DNA of 64,000 bases from Azospirillum baldaniorum. GTDB taxonomy: Bacteria; Pseudomonadota; Alphaproteobacteria; Azospirillales; Azospirillaceae. The translations under genes were made by a program, and so were the position numbers. Location of the stretch: positions 1 through 64,000 of the forward strand of contig NZ_CP022256.1 in the NCBI RefSeq assembly GCF_003119195.2, given 5' to 3'. Shown in pieces: positions 26,519-36,294 of this stretch (its first letter is position 1; each line of letters opens with the position of its first letter). Under the pieces are notes generated by a model. The model was given only the letters and a program-made list of their open reading frames with translations. It made no database searches and had not been told where the DNA came from.

Positions 26519-28348
26519 TCAAACCGGCAGACGCTGGGTGCGGACCAACAGCTCCGTGCGGGCCCGCAGGTCGAGCGGTACGGACGGCAGGCCGGCGGCT
26601 GGCTTCAGAAGGCCGCGCAACGCTTCGCCCGCCTCCTGGCGCAGCCCCGCGTTGGCCAGGGACTGGCCCTGATGGTACAGCGCCGGCCACAGCAGCGACT
26701 GGACGACCGGCGCGGTCTCGCGGTCGGGCATATCCAGACAGGCCTGATGGGCGCGTCCGAAGAAGGCCGCGGCCGCGCGCGGCGCCTTGCGGTGGTTGAG
26801 CGTCAGGATGCCGAGCGCGAAGGCCAGGGAGGCGAGCCCCTCGCCACCGGACGGCAGGGCGGCCTCGACCGGCCCGGCGAGCCTGTCGGCCGCCGCGTAC
26901 TGGCCGAGGTTGACGAGATCCACGAAGATCTTGCGCTGCGCGTCCTCGAGGATGCGGGCGGGCACGCGCTCGCCGAGCAGCGGACTCGGCATGTTGGCGA
27001 GTTGGCGGATGTCCTCCGCCGCCTTTGCCGGCTCGCTCCACACCCGCAGATGGCTGACGTAGCAGCGGGCGCGCCACATCAGTTCTTCGCTCTCCTCGTC
27101 GTCGGCGCCGATGATGTGCAGGGTCGCGCGCATCCGCTCGCCGGCGAGGGTGGCCGCCTGGAACCAGGATTGGGCGATGTCGCGGCGCCCGTCGGCCAGC
27201 CAGGCGAGGATGCCGCTGAAATACAGGACGCTGCCCAGGCAGAAGGGATAACGCTCGTGGTAGGCCTCGATGCTCGCCGGCAGCGGGGCCTCGAACAGGG
27301 CGGCGTGAAGGGCGGCCGGATCGGTCAGGTCGATGTTCCAGCGTTGCCGGATCACCGCGGCCACCTGGGCCTGGGCGGCGCGCGCGGCCTCGAACTGGCC
27401 GGCGTTGGTCAGCTCCTTCAAAAGCCGGTAGCGGTAGCCGACGCCGAGCGGGCTGACCGGATCCGTCGTGCCGATGCGCGTGCGCAGATAGTCGTGGTAG
27501 GAGCGCCGGTCGAAGGGCCGGGCGAGGTCGGCCCGCAGTTCGTCCCCGACGGAGGCCGCCACGCGCAGCGTGTGGCCGCGGTCGATGACCGAGACGCTCT
27601 TGAACCCGACGCGCCGCAGCAGGGCCTCCATGCCCTTGGGGCTGTAGAGCGCGTAATGGTAGCCGGGGCAGAGCAACGACAGGAGCGTGCCCGGCTGGGT
27701 CTCGGGCCGGATGCCGCTGGCGCTCGGCGTGGTCAGCAGGAGCGTGCCGTTGGCGGTCAGAGAGTCGCGCAGGATGACCAGCAGCTTTTCCGGTTCGAAG
27801 ACGTGCTCGATCACCTCGGCGCACAGGGCGAGGTCGAAGGGCTCCGACCCGGCGTCCGCCGCCGAGTTCAGATAGATGTGCTGGATGTCCACGCCGAGCG
27901 CCTCGCGCCCGAAGCGCGCGCTGTAGCCCGGATCGAAGCCGCGGGCGTCCCAGCCGAACGCCACGCGGGCATAGTCCAGCAGGAAGCCGAAGCCGCAGCC
28001 GATCTCGATGTAGCGCCGGATGCCGGACGGATCGACCGCCGCCAACAGCTCGGCCATCACGTCGATGCCGGCGTTCTGCTCCAGATAGACATCCACCAGC
28101 GGATCGAGGACCGCCTCGTAGGGCGGCTGCCCCATGGTCGGGTGGAAGGCCGTGCCGCAGGCCGCGCAGGTCACCAGCGGCTGTTCGGGGTGCGGCGGCC
28201 AGGGCGAGCGCACCGCCAGGCGCACCGGCTTGGCGCCGGCGTCCCCGCAGGCCGGGCAGGTGGCCTCCAGGTGGCGATCACCGGCTTCCCAGGCGATCGT
28301 CTGGGTCCAATTGATGATCTCGGCGCCACCCATGGCGATCTTTTCCAT
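26519..28348 (-). CDS. Zinc-ribbon methyltransferase with a long helical C-terminal domain
   Basis: 609 residues. An N-terminal cysteine pair set (CPACGDAG and CAACGTAF) looks like a zinc ribbon. A class I SAM methyltransferase core follows, with IEIGCGFGFLLDYAR, FDLALCAEVIEHVFEPEKL and GTLLLTTPS, as in polysaccharide-cluster methyltransferases. From about residue 300 the protein is helical with TPR-like alternation (GQFEAARAAQAQVAAV, AFALGILTLNHRKAPRAAA). I start at 28348 (MEKIAMGG), preceded by GGGGATAGG; the open frame runs further upstream without good coding sense. Probably methylates a sugar or chain terminus. Confidence 0.8.
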   Translation of the reverse strand: MEKIAMGGAEIINWTQTIAWEAGDRHLEATCPACGDAGAKPVRLAVRSPWPPHPEQPLVTCAACGTAFHPTMGQPPYEAVLDPLVDVYLEQNAGIDVMAELLAAVDPSGIRRYIEIGCGFGFLLDYARVAFGWDARGFDPGYSARFGREALGVDIQHIYLNSAADAGSEPFDLALCAEVIEHVFEPEKLLVILRDSLTANGTLLLTTPSASGIRPETQPGTLLSLLCPGYHYALYSPKGMEALLRRVGFKSVSVIDRGHTLRVAASVGDELRADLARPFDRRSYHDYLRTRIGTTDPVSPLGVGYRYRLLKELTNAGQFEAARAAQAQVAAVIRQRWNIDLTDPAALHAALFEAPLPASIEAYHERYPFCLGSVLYFSGILAWLADGRRDIAQSWFQAATLAGERMRATLHIIGADDEESEELMWRARCYVSHLRVWSEPAKAAEDIRQLANMPSPLLGERVPARILEDAQRKIFVDLVNLGQYAAADRLAGPVEAALPSGGEGLASLAFALGILTLNHRKAPRAAAAFFGRAHQACLDMPDRETAPVVQSLLWPALYHQGQSLANAGLRQEAGEALRGLLKPAAGLPSVPLDLRARTELLVRTQRLPV

Positions 28349-28465
28349 TCCTATCCCCGGTCTCGATCCAACACACTCGTTGTCTTTAACAGCCCGGTCC
28401 GATGGCAACAAGGGCGGGGGCCTTGCCCGGAGCGCCATGTCGCCATTGCCGCAGGGCCGTCTTCC

Positions 28466-29575
28466 TCACCCGCGCTGCGGATAATGGCGGGCGCGCTCCT
28501 CCGAACGGTCCTGGTCGGTTGGCCAGGCCACCGCCCCGTCCGGCAGATCCCGCACCTTGCGGGCCAGCACGAAGGCGCCGCCGAAGGCGGAAACCAGCGG
28601 CATCAGCGCCTGCGCCGGCTGGCGATGGTCCGGATAGATGCGGGCACGGCTGGACAAACCGGCGGCCAGCACCTCGAACCCCGTGGCCGGGCCGAACAGC
28701 ACCTTCAGCCCTTCGTCGCTGAAACGCCAGAAGTCGTTCGGCTCCTCGTGCAGCGGCCAGGTCTGGTGGGTCAGGTGGTAGGTCAGGCCGCCGACCCGGA
28801 GCGCCCGGTTCACCCCGTAGGCGAACAGCCAGGGCTGGGCCAGATGCTCCATCACCGACAGGGAGAAGACCGCCCCGGCGGCGTCCCGTCCGATCAGCGC
28901 GTCGATGTAATGGGCGTCGCCCACCACGTCGACGTTGGGGGCGGCGTGGATGTCGATGCCGATGTAGCGCTCCGCCCCCGCGAAGGCGGCGCGCAGCGGG
29001 CTCATCTGCGAACTGACCACCCGGGCGCCGACCTCCGCCACGACCAGGGCGCGCTCGTTCACCTCGCGCTGGAAGGCGGCGTAGGCCTCCTCCGCCGGGC
29101 CTTGCTCGGGGTGGGGGTCCCGCCAGGCGCTGCCGTCGGTCAGGCAGAAGGGGGTGCGGAGCGACGACGACGATCGCGGCAGTTCGATCGTCTCGACGAA
29201 GCGGTCGTCGGCGGTGACCACCTCGAAGGTCAGCGGCGTCCCGGCCCGCCAGGGGAGATAGAGCTTGAATCCGCTCTCCCCGCTGTTGGGAAAGTCCGCG
29301 TAATGGGACAGGACGTCCGGGCGCGGCGCGAAGCTGGCGATTTCGTAGGCGTCCTCCCCGGCGGCGACGCGCAGGCGGAGAATCCGCTTGTCGTAGGCGT
29401 GTATCCAGCCTTCCAGATAGGCCCCGTCGCGGTCGCACCAGAAGACCTCGATGGCGTGGGCGAACGGCTTGCGCGCCGGGCCCCGCCCTGTTGCGGCCTT
29501 CGCGAGGCCGGCCCTGGACAGGGCCCCGCGGATGGTCCTGGCCGCGAGACGGAGAGAAGAAGGGCGCTGTTCCAT
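28466..29575 (-). CDS. Class I SAM-dependent methyltransferase
   Basis: About 369 residues. An N-terminal beta-rich domain of 130 residues (AIEVFWCDRDGAYLEGWIHAY) precedes a methyltransferase core: YIGIDIHAAPNVDVVGDAH, FSLSVMEHLAQPWLF and HQTWPLHEEPNDFWRFSDEG, typical of sugar or glycan methyltransferases. The ATG at 29575 has AGGACGG before it and is preferred to 29656. It ends 118 bases before the next methyltransferase gene. Confidence 0.75.
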   Translation of the reverse strand: MEQRPSSLRLAARTIRGALSRAGLAKAATGRGPARKPFAHAIEVFWCDRDGAYLEGWIHAYDKRILRLRVAAGEDAYEIASFAPRPDVLSHYADFPNSGESGFKLYLPWRAGTPLTFEVVTADDRFVETIELPRSSSSLRTPFCLTDGSAWRDPHPEQGPAEEAYAAFQREVNERALVVAEVGARVVSSQMSPLRAAFAGAERYIGIDIHAAPNVDVVGDAHYIDALIGRDAAGAVFSLSVMEHLAQPWLFAYGVNRALRVGGLTYHLTHQTWPLHEEPNDFWRFSDEGLKVLFGPATGFEVLAAGLSSRARIYPDHRQPAQALMPLVSAFGGAFVLARKVRDLPDGAVAWPTDQDRSEERARHYPQRG

Positions 29576-29744
29576 GCCACCGTCCTGATGTCCATGCAGG
29601 CAGACGCGGCCCGCGAGCGAAGGGGAAAGGCCGCAACAGATAGGCGTGGCACTCACGCCCTGTCAATTCGCCCGCCCCGTCGGGGCGGCGGGGCGGGCGG
29701 GGCCGGAGCGGACGCCGGCCCGGGTTCCGTCAGCCTGGACTCCC

Positions 29745-31181
29745 TCAGCCGGCGGGAACCCACAGGGCGCTCCAGGCGGTCAGCACATGCACCAGGACCG
29801 CCCCGCTCAGCGCCAGGGCGGCCGCGAAGAGGCCGAGGCGCAGGCCGCGGCGGAGCCCGGCGGGCGTCCATGGCCCGGCCGCCGCGGCCAGAGCCAGGAC
29901 GACCAGGAGCTGGGCGGCCAGGAAGTAGCGGCCTTGCACCCCCTCGACCGTCGTCGACCCCACCGTGGTGTAGCCGATCCAGAAGGCCGTCATGATCAGC
30001 AGGACGTAGCCCGGCGCCGGCAGCAGGTAGCCCACCGCAACCACCGGATCGCGGCGCCGGGCGCCGTCGCACAGCGCCAGAAGGGGCAGGACGAACAGCG
30101 CCGGCAGAATCCAGCGGTCGGGGGCGTAGCCGCTCCAGGGCGACGGGTGTCCGCCGTAGCGCCCGTAGCTGTCGCGCCACCACGTCAGGCCCCATTCCCA
30201 CGCGTTGACGGCGAACAGCTCCAGCGTTCCCAGCGGATCGGCCCGCAGCCGGGCAAGCTGCGCCGCCGGGTCGGCGCCGGTCCCCCAATAGGGGCCCGGA
30301 ACGAAGGGATAGGCCATGTTCCACAGCAGGGCGATGCCCAAGGCGACGCCCAGGCACAGGGCGGCCAGACCGATCCGGAACCGGGTGCTGCCGCCCGCCA
30401 CCGCGGCGGGCAGGTAGAGGACGACCCCGGCGAAGGGCGCCATGGTGAGCTTCAGCAGGCCGAGCGCCGCCGACAGCGCGACCAGCCCGGCCATGTCCCA
30501 GGGACCGAGCGGCGCGCCTCGCTCGCGGTAGCCCCAGACCAGCGCCAGCATCAGGGCGGGAAGCATCAGGTTCAGCGGGTCGGCGCTCAGCGAGCAGGCG
30601 CTCTGCAGCGCCCCCGGGGACAGCGCCAGGGCGAGGAACACCAGCCGCCCGCCGGGCAACGCCCGCAGGATGGCCAGGATCATCAGGCCGTAGACGGCGA
30701 AGTTGCCGATCCGTCCGGCGTGCGCCTGCTCGAGCGGACCCAGCCCCCAGGCGCGCGCCGCGGCGACGAAGGCGGCCTGGGGCATGTAGGCGAGCGGCGC
30801 GAAGCTGGCCGAACTCGGGAAGGGCACCACCCGGTCGGCCGGAGGCTTGCCGGCCAGGTGGTCCGACAGGGCGCGCGCCTGGGCGGCGTCCACCGGCTCA
30901 TGCTTCTGGATCAGCACGAAGTAATGGATCATGTGCAGGTAGCCGGCCTCGTCGATCGGCCCGCCCCAGGAGTTCGGCCCCAGTGTGTCCGCCAGGAAGC
31001 GGCCCTGCGCGATCTGCAGCACCCGCTGCCAGTGGAACGGTTCGTCCGGCCCGGCGTAGGGCGGCGTCTTGACCAGAAGGAACGCGCCGAACAGCAGGAA
31101 GAAGAGGATGGATGGAACGGCGATCAGAAGCGGCTCGAACCGGAAGGCCGCGCGCAGGCGGACGGGCACGGAACGGCTCAT
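29745..31181 (-). CDS. DUF2142 family polytopic membrane protein
   Basis: About 478 residues with ten or more hydrophobic segments. The first (LLIAVPSILFFLLFGAFLLV) is followed by PPYAGPDEPFHWQRV, the usual start of DUF2142 proteins, which are GT-C-like membrane proteins found in polysaccharide clusters. GPNSWGGPIDEAGYLH and SLSADPLNLMLPALMLAL also fit. The ATG at 31181 has AAAGAG just upstream; an in-frame ATG at 31196 is an alternative. A role in lipid-linked sugar transfer or chain assembly in the inner membrane is plausible but unproven. Confidence 0.8.
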   Translation of the reverse strand: MSRSVPVRLRAAFRFEPLLIAVPSILFFLLFGAFLLVKTPPYAGPDEPFHWQRVLQIAQGRFLADTLGPNSWGGPIDEAGYLHMIHYFVLIQKHEPVDAAQARALSDHLAGKPPADRVVPFPSSASFAPLAYMPQAAFVAAARAWGLGPLEQAHAGRIGNFAVYGLMILAILRALPGGRLVFLALALSPGALQSACSLSADPLNLMLPALMLALVWGYRERGAPLGPWDMAGLVALSAALGLLKLTMAPFAGVVLYLPAAVAGGSTRFRIGLAALCLGVALGIALLWNMAYPFVPGPYWGTGADPAAQLARLRADPLGTLELFAVNAWEWGLTWWRDSYGRYGGHPSPWSGYAPDRWILPALFVLPLLALCDGARRRDPVVAVGYLLPAPGYVLLIMTAFWIGYTTVGSTTVEGVQGRYFLAAQLLVVLALAAAAGPWTPAGLRRGLRLGLFAAALALSGAVLVHVLTAWSALWVPAG

Positions 31182-31377
31182 CGACTCTTTCAACATCCAC
31201 ACCGGCTCGACAGCAACAGGGGAATCCAAACGGAAGACGCGGCCCCGGTCCGGGCCGCGGCGGTAACAGACCATATTCCGCCGGTGCTGGAAACGCCGAA
31301 CCTTCCCCCCGCGCGCCGGGGCGTGCCATGGTGCCGCTCCCCGCCTCGCCCGCATCCCCCACCTGTTTCCCCCGCCG

Positions 31378-32352
31378 ATGCCCCCCGCCAACCGACCCAG
31401 CCTCCGCATCGTCACCGTGAACTGGAACGCGGGCGACCTGTTGCGCCAGTGCGTCGCCTCCATTCCCGCGGCGCTGACCGGCGCTTTCGCGCTGGAACTC
31501 ATGACGGTCGTCGACAACGCCTCCACCGACGGTTCGGCGGACGGGCTGGCGGCGGACGGCGTTCCGCTCGCCGTGCTGCGCAACCCATCCAACCGGGGTT
31601 TCGCCGCCGCCTGCAACCAGGGGGCCGCCGGGTCGCGGGCCGACTGGCTGCTGTTCCTCAACCCGGACACCCGGCTGTCGGAGCGGTCGCTGGCGCCGGC
31701 CTTCGCCTTCCTGGCGGAGCTCGCGCAGGAGCGCGTCGGCGTCCTCGGCATCCGGCTGGTGGACGGGACGGGACGAACCCAGCGCTGCTGCGCGCGCGCG
31801 CCGACGCCGGGCCGCATCCTGGCCCAGGCGGTGGGGCTGGACCGGCTGTGGCCCAGGCTGTTCCCGCCGCATTTCATGACGGAGTGGGACCACGCCGACA
31901 GCCGGCCGGTCGATCAGGTCATGGGGGCCTTCCTGCTGATCCGCCGATCGCTGTTCGAGGAGCTGGGCGGCTTCGACGAACGCTTCTTCGTCTATTACGA
32001 CGACGTGGACCTGTGCCTGCGCGCCCGCAGGGCCGGCTGGGCGGTCGTGCATTTCGCCGGAGCGGAAGCCTATCACCGCGGCGGCGGCACCAGCGACCAG
32101 GTGCGCGACCTGCGGCTGTTCTACGGGCTGCGCAGCCGGATCCTGTTCGCCGCAAAGCATTTCCCGCCCGCCGGCGCCGCCCTGGCCACGGCGGCCACGC
32201 TGGGGTTGGAGCCGCTGGTGCGGCTGTCCCACGCACTGCTGGCCCGCTCGCCGGCGGACGCCCGCGCCGTTCTGCGCGGCAGCGCGATGCTCTGGCGTGC
32301 CCTGCCGCGCCTGCTGGCCCGCAAGCCCGCCGGAGGCGGAGCGGCGGAGTGA
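31378..32352 (+). CDS. Glycosyltransferase family 2 protein, rhamnosyltransferase-like
   Basis: 324 residues, GT-A fold. VTVNWNAGDLLRQCVAS, VDNASTDGSADGL, NPSNRGFAAACNQGA, FLNPDTRL and QVMGAFLLIRRSLFEELGGF with YDDVDLCLRARRAGW are the signature of the WbbL-like branch, which often transfers rhamnose. The first gene of a plus-strand trio whose upstream gap (31182-31377) is shared with the divergent DUF2142 gene. Acceptor and sugar are not certain. Confidence 0.85.
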   Translation: MPPANRPSLRIVTVNWNAGDLLRQCVASIPAALTGAFALELMTVVDNASTDGSADGLAADGVPLAVLRNPSNRGFAAACNQGAAGSRADWLLFLNPDTRLSERSLAPAFAFLAELAQERVGVLGIRLVDGTGRTQRCCARAPTPGRILAQAVGLDRLWPRLFPPHFMTEWDHADSRPVDQVMGAFLLIRRSLFEELGGFDERFFVYYDDVDLCLRARRAGWAVVHFAGAEAYHRGGGTSDQVRDLRLFYGLRSRILFAAKHFPPAGAALATAATLGLEPLVRLSHALLARSPADARAVLRGSAMLWRALPRLLARKPAGGGAAE

Positions 32353-32478
32353 CCCGGCCCCTTTCCGCTCATCCCTTTGTCCCACGACTCTTTGTCCCAC
32401 AACCGCCTTGCGGCTATAGTCGCCACGGCGCCGGCTGGCCGGGCTTCGCCGATCCGGACACGCTGACTGGACCTTTGC

Positions 32479-33621
32479 ATGCCGTCCACCCCGATCCCAC
32501 CCATCACAACGGAGCTGCCGGCCGGCGCGGATCTTCTGACTCTCCTGTCGCCCGCCTTCGAGGCGCCGCACCCGTCCATCCGCCACAGGGAACGGGTGCC
32601 CCCCGACGTCCTGCGCACCATGGAGGCCACCTGGGCGCCGGGCCGCTTCGAGGAACGCCGGGTGAGCGTGCTGCGGCTGCGCGACGTCTGGGTCGCCAAG
32701 GAGGGGCTGGTCTTCGACCGCGACGGCGCGCTCTATCACAGGACCGTCACCCAGCACAGCGCGGCTGAGGTGGCCGGGGCGCAGGCCGCCGTCCGGGAGG
32801 CCATCGCGCGGGGCGGCGCCACGCCCGACCGCGACGGTCCGGTCGTGCTGTGCAAGAAGCGCGGCGTCGGCAACTACGGACATTGGCTGATGGAGATGCT
32901 GCCCAGAGCGCATCTCGTCCACCGCCATCGTCCCGACCTTGGCGCGCGCGTCCTGGTGGCCGACGTGCCCGGCCAGCTGCGCGCCTCCATGGCGGCGTCG
33001 CTCGCCCTCCTCGGCATCGACCCGGCCCGCGCCGTGGTGGCCGGCGACGCCCCCCGGGCCTTCGGCGAGCTGCTGCTGGTCGAGGGGCTGACCGATCACG
33101 GGGCCTACATGTCCCCGCTGGTCATGGAGTGCGTGGAGGCCCTCGCTGCAGCCGTTCCCCCCCGCCCGCCCCGCCCCCTTCTGGTCAGCCGCCAGAGCGT
33201 CGGCTTCCGCCGGCTGGTCGATGAGGACGCGCTGCTGATGCAAGCCATGGCGGCGGGCGCCGTTCCGGTGGAGCCGGCGCTTCTGCCCCTGGCCGACCAG
33301 ATCGCCTTGTTCAAGGGGGCGTCGCGGATCGCCGGGGTCATGGGGGCTGCCCTGACCAACATCGCCTTCGCCGCACCGGGAACCCGCGTCACCGCCCTGG
33401 CACCGGCCGGCATGCCCGACACCTTCTTCTGGTTCATCGCCACGTTGCGCGGCCTGGACTATACGGAAATCCGCTGCACCCCGAGCGGCCCGGTGCGGGG
33501 CAACATGCCCTGGGACACCGATCTCCTCCTGGACCCGGAGGACGCGGCGGAGGTCCTTGGGCTCGAAAGCCGCGAGTTCCCGCTCCCCGACGCGACACCC
33601 GTTTCCGGATGCGTTCCATGA
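32479..33621 (+). CDS. Glycosyltransferase family 61 protein
   Basis: 380 residues resembling the GT61/DUF563 capsular polysaccharide enzymes: KKRGVGNYGHWLMEMLPRAH, LLVSRQSVGFRRLVDED, and ADQIALFKGASRIAGVMGAALTN near residue 275. These are usually xylosyl- or related transferases; a UDP-xylose synthase in this window makes a pentose acceptor or donor role conceivable, but that is inference. Its stop overlaps the start of the next gene by four bases (ATGA), so translation is coupled. Confidence 0.8.
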   Translation: MPSTPIPPITTELPAGADLLTLLSPAFEAPHPSIRHRERVPPDVLRTMEATWAPGRFEERRVSVLRLRDVWVAKEGLVFDRDGALYHRTVTQHSAAEVAGAQAAVREAIARGGATPDRDGPVVLCKKRGVGNYGHWLMEMLPRAHLVHRHRPDLGARVLVADVPGQLRASMAASLALLGIDPARAVVAGDAPRAFGELLLVEGLTDHGAYMSPLVMECVEALAAAVPPRPPRPLLVSRQSVGFRRLVDEDALLMQAMAAGAVPVEPALLPLADQIALFKGASRIAGVMGAALTNIAFAAPGTRVTALAPAGMPDTFFWFIATLRGLDYTEIRCTPSGPVRGNMPWDTDLLLDPEDAAEVLGLESREFPLPDATPVSGCVP

Positions 33622-36155
33622 CCGACACGGCGTCCAGCTTCACCATCGGCATCGACAGGGTGACCGTCGGCACCGACCTGCGGGTCGAGGGCTGGGCCTT
33701 CCACCACCGCCACGGCCCCTGCCTCGTCGCGGCCTCCGTCGATGGCGCGCCGCCTTCTCCCGTCGACCGTCTGCTGATGGGGATCGGCCGTCACGACGTG
33801 GGCCTCGCCCTGAGGATGCTGCAGGCCGACCGCTCCGGCTTCGAGCTGGTGGCCGCCCTGCCCTCGGGCGCCACGTCGGTGACCCTGCATCTGGCCGCCG
33901 GAACCCCCGGCGCCGACGAGGAAGGGGCCAGCCTGCCGCTGCTGGTGCGCGAAGGCCCGTCGCTGCGCGGCTGGCAACCGGCCATGGGCAGCGGCATCGC
34001 GGTGATGGAGCACCGTTTCCTGACCGAGCGCGGGGTGTCCTTCGCCACCGCCCTCCCCCCGGCGCTGGGCCGAGCGGGCGCGGCGCTCGGCCTGTTCGCC
34101 ACGCCACGGCACGCCGGGATGCCCCACGCCGCCGCGCCGCTCGCCGCGCCCGTCTCCATCGTGGTTCCGGTCTATGGCGGCAAGACGTTCCTGACCCCGC
34201 TGCTCCACAGCCTGCTCGACACGGTCGAATCCCGGCACCCCATCGTCTTCGTGGACGACGGCAACCCCGACCGCAGCGTCTCCGCTTTCCTGGTGGCGCT
34301 CGGCGTGTCGCTGGACAACGTCACGGTCGTCGCCAAGCCGCGCAACGAGGGCTATCCCCGCGCCGTCGCCGACGGGCTGGAGGTGGCGACCCGGCTGAAC
34401 CCCGACGGGCACGTCGTCCTGCTGAACACCGACGTCGAACTGCCAACGGGCTGGCTGGAGCGGCTGGTCGGCCCGATCGAGCGCATGCCGCGGGTCGCCA
34501 GCACCACGCCGCTGACCAACGCCGGCACGATCTGCGGCTTTCCCACCATGCCGGAGGACAACGCCCCCTTCCTCGGCGCCACGGTCGGGGAGATCGACGC
34601 GGCCTTCGCGTCGCTGGCGGAGCTGCCGCCGGTGGAGGTGCCGACCGGCGTGGGCTTCTGCATGGCGCTGAACCGCAAGGCCCTGCGCGCCGCCGGCTTC
34701 TTCGACCTGGACGCCTTCGGACGCGGCTACGGCGAGGAGGTGGACTGGTGCCGGCGCGCCGAACGGCACGGCTTCGTCAACGTCGCCGTGCCCAACCTCT
34801 ACGTCCACCACCGCCACGGCGGCAGCTTCCCCGGCGAGGAGAGGCAACGCCTGATCGCCGCTTCCGGCGCGGTCATCCGGCAGCGCTATCCGGAGTTCGA
34901 CGCGGAGGTCCAGGACTTCATCCGCGCCGATCCGCTGCGCCCCGTCCGCGCCGCCGCCGCGGTGGTCGCCCTGGGCCGGATCGGCCGCAAACGGACCGTG
35001 CTGCTGTTCGACCATGCGGGCGGCGGCGGAACCGCCACCTTCCGCGCCGCGGAGATCGCGCGCCTTCAGGCGGCGGGCCATGCCGTCCTGCTGGTGCGCC
35101 CGGCCGGCCGGCCGATGCCCGGCATGCCGGCTGGCGCGCTCGACCTAGAACTGCGGCTTCGCGACCCGGCGCAGGAAGAACCGTCGGAGGAAGGGCTGAG
35201 CTTCCGCTGGCTGGCCAACGACCTGTCCGACCTCGCGGCCCTTGCCGGCGCGCTGCCGCTGGCCGGGATCACGGTCAGTTCCCTCGTCGGCTACGCCGAC
35301 CCGGCGGCGGTGATGGCCTTCATCCGGGATCTGCGCGCGATGCGGGGCGTGCCGCTGCGCCTTCTCCACCACGATTATTTCCCGGTGTGCCCGTCACTGA
35401 ACCTGATCGACGCGCAGGACCGGTTCTGTGGCGTCCCGGGACTGGAGCGCTGCCGCGCCTGCCTGCCGGCTAACCCGCACCGCCACGGGCCGGTGGGGAC
35501 GGTGACGCCGGACCCCGCTTTCGATCTGGCGGGACACCGCCGCCTGTGGCAGGCCTTCTTCGACCTCGCCGACCGCCACGTCTTCTTCTCGCGGAGTGCG
35601 CTCGCCACCATGCGGCGGGCCTTCTCGCTGGAGGACGGACGGCTGAGGATCATCCCGCATCTGGCCGGTCACGTGACGGTGACCCCGCTGCCACCCCCGT
35701 CCCCTCCGCCGGCCGGGTCCGATCCGGCGGCGCGCGTGGCAATCGTCGGCGGTATCGGGGTGGCCAAGGGGTCCAACATCGTCGAGGCGATGGTCCGCCT
35801 GGCCGAGGCGCACCGGCTTCCCCTCGTCTTCGAGCTGTTCGGCAACATCGACCGCCCGATCCCCTCCGCCCATTTCCACGACAACGGCCCCTACGAGCCG
35901 GACCAGCTGCCGCGCCTGCTGGCCGGGCGGGGATGCCGGGCCGTCTTCCTGCCCTCGATCTGGCCGGAGACCCATTGCTACGTGCTGGACGAGGTGGTCG
36001 GGCTGGGGCTGCCGGTGGGCGTCTTCGGTGTCGGCGCGCCCGCCGAACGGCTGCGCCACTGGCCGAACGGCTTCGTCGTCCCGACGGTCACGGCGGAGGC
36101 GGCGCTGTCGGCCCTTCTTCAGGTGACGGGGCGGGCTGCGCCTCCCGCACCCTGA
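33618..36155 (+). CDS. GT2-GT4 glycosyltransferase fusion
   Basis: 845 residues. The first 170 form a beta-rich domain (VEGWAFHHRHG). Residues about 175-430 are a GT2 transferase (VSIVVPVYGGKTFL, VFVDDGNPDRSV, LLNTDVELPTGWL, GVGFCMALNRKAL, YGEEVDWCRRAERHGF). Residues about 460-840 are a GT-B domain with FDHAGGGGTATFRAAEI, LHHDYFPVCPSLN and FLPSIWPETHCYVLDEVVGLG. One chain may thus add two sugars in a row. I choose the ATG at 33618, overlapping the GT61 stop, over the ATG at 33609. Confidence 0.85.
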   Translation: MTDTASSFTIGIDRVTVGTDLRVEGWAFHHRHGPCLVAASVDGAPPSPVDRLLMGIGRHDVGLALRMLQADRSGFELVAALPSGATSVTLHLAAGTPGADEEGASLPLLVREGPSLRGWQPAMGSGIAVMEHRFLTERGVSFATALPPALGRAGAALGLFATPRHAGMPHAAAPLAAPVSIVVPVYGGKTFLTPLLHSLLDTVESRHPIVFVDDGNPDRSVSAFLVALGVSLDNVTVVAKPRNEGYPRAVADGLEVATRLNPDGHVVLLNTDVELPTGWLERLVGPIERMPRVASTTPLTNAGTICGFPTMPEDNAPFLGATVGEIDAAFASLAELPPVEVPTGVGFCMALNRKALRAAGFFDLDAFGRGYGEEVDWCRRAERHGFVNVAVPNLYVHHRHGGSFPGEERQRLIAASGAVIRQRYPEFDAEVQDFIRADPLRPVRAAAAVVALGRIGRKRTVLLFDHAGGGGTATFRAAEIARLQAAGHAVLLVRPAGRPMPGMPAGALDLELRLRDPAQEEPSEEGLSFRWLANDLSDLAALAGALPLAGITVSSLVGYADPAAVMAFIRDLRAMRGVPLRLLHHDYFPVCPSLNLIDAQDRFCGVPGLERCRACLPANPHRHGPVGTVTPDPAFDLAGHRRLWQAFFDLADRHVFFSRSALATMRRAFSLEDGRLRIIPHLAGHVTVTPLPPPSPPPAGSDPAARVAIVGGIGVAKGSNIVEAMVRLAEAHRLPLVFELFGNIDRPIPSAHFHDNGPYEPDQLPRLLAGRGCRAVFLPSIWPETHCYVLDEVVGLGLPVGVFGVGAPAERLRHWPNGFVVPTVTAEAALSALLQVTGRAAPPAP

Positions 36156-36208
36156 CGCCGCTGCCGGGCTTTATCGAAGCCAATTTGTATTCGCTCCGGC
36201 TTCATGCC

Positions 36209-36248
36209 GGCGAGCGCAAAGCCCGGCACATCGGGCTTTGCGCTCGCC
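36209..36248. terminator. Strong hairpin between convergent genes
   Basis: A perfect 17-bp stem (36209-36225 with 36232-36248) encloses a six-base loop, 53 bases after the GT2-GT4 stop and 47 before the end of the convergent gene. No T-run on either side, so it may act as a bidirectional transcript end or stabiliser. Confidence 0.55.
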
Positions 36249-36294
36249 GACAAACCGAAGATACGGCGCAGGTTTTAACAGACAAGGAATCGTC

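Noticed and set aside
26483..29995. Plus-strand open frame of more than 1100 codons
   Set aside because: Antisense to three convincing minus-strand genes; low-complexity Arg/Gly/Ala composition.
29646..32768. Plus-strand open frame spanning the DUF2142 and GT2 region
   Set aside because: Out of frame with the GT2 gene and antisense to the membrane protein gene, with no domain signal.
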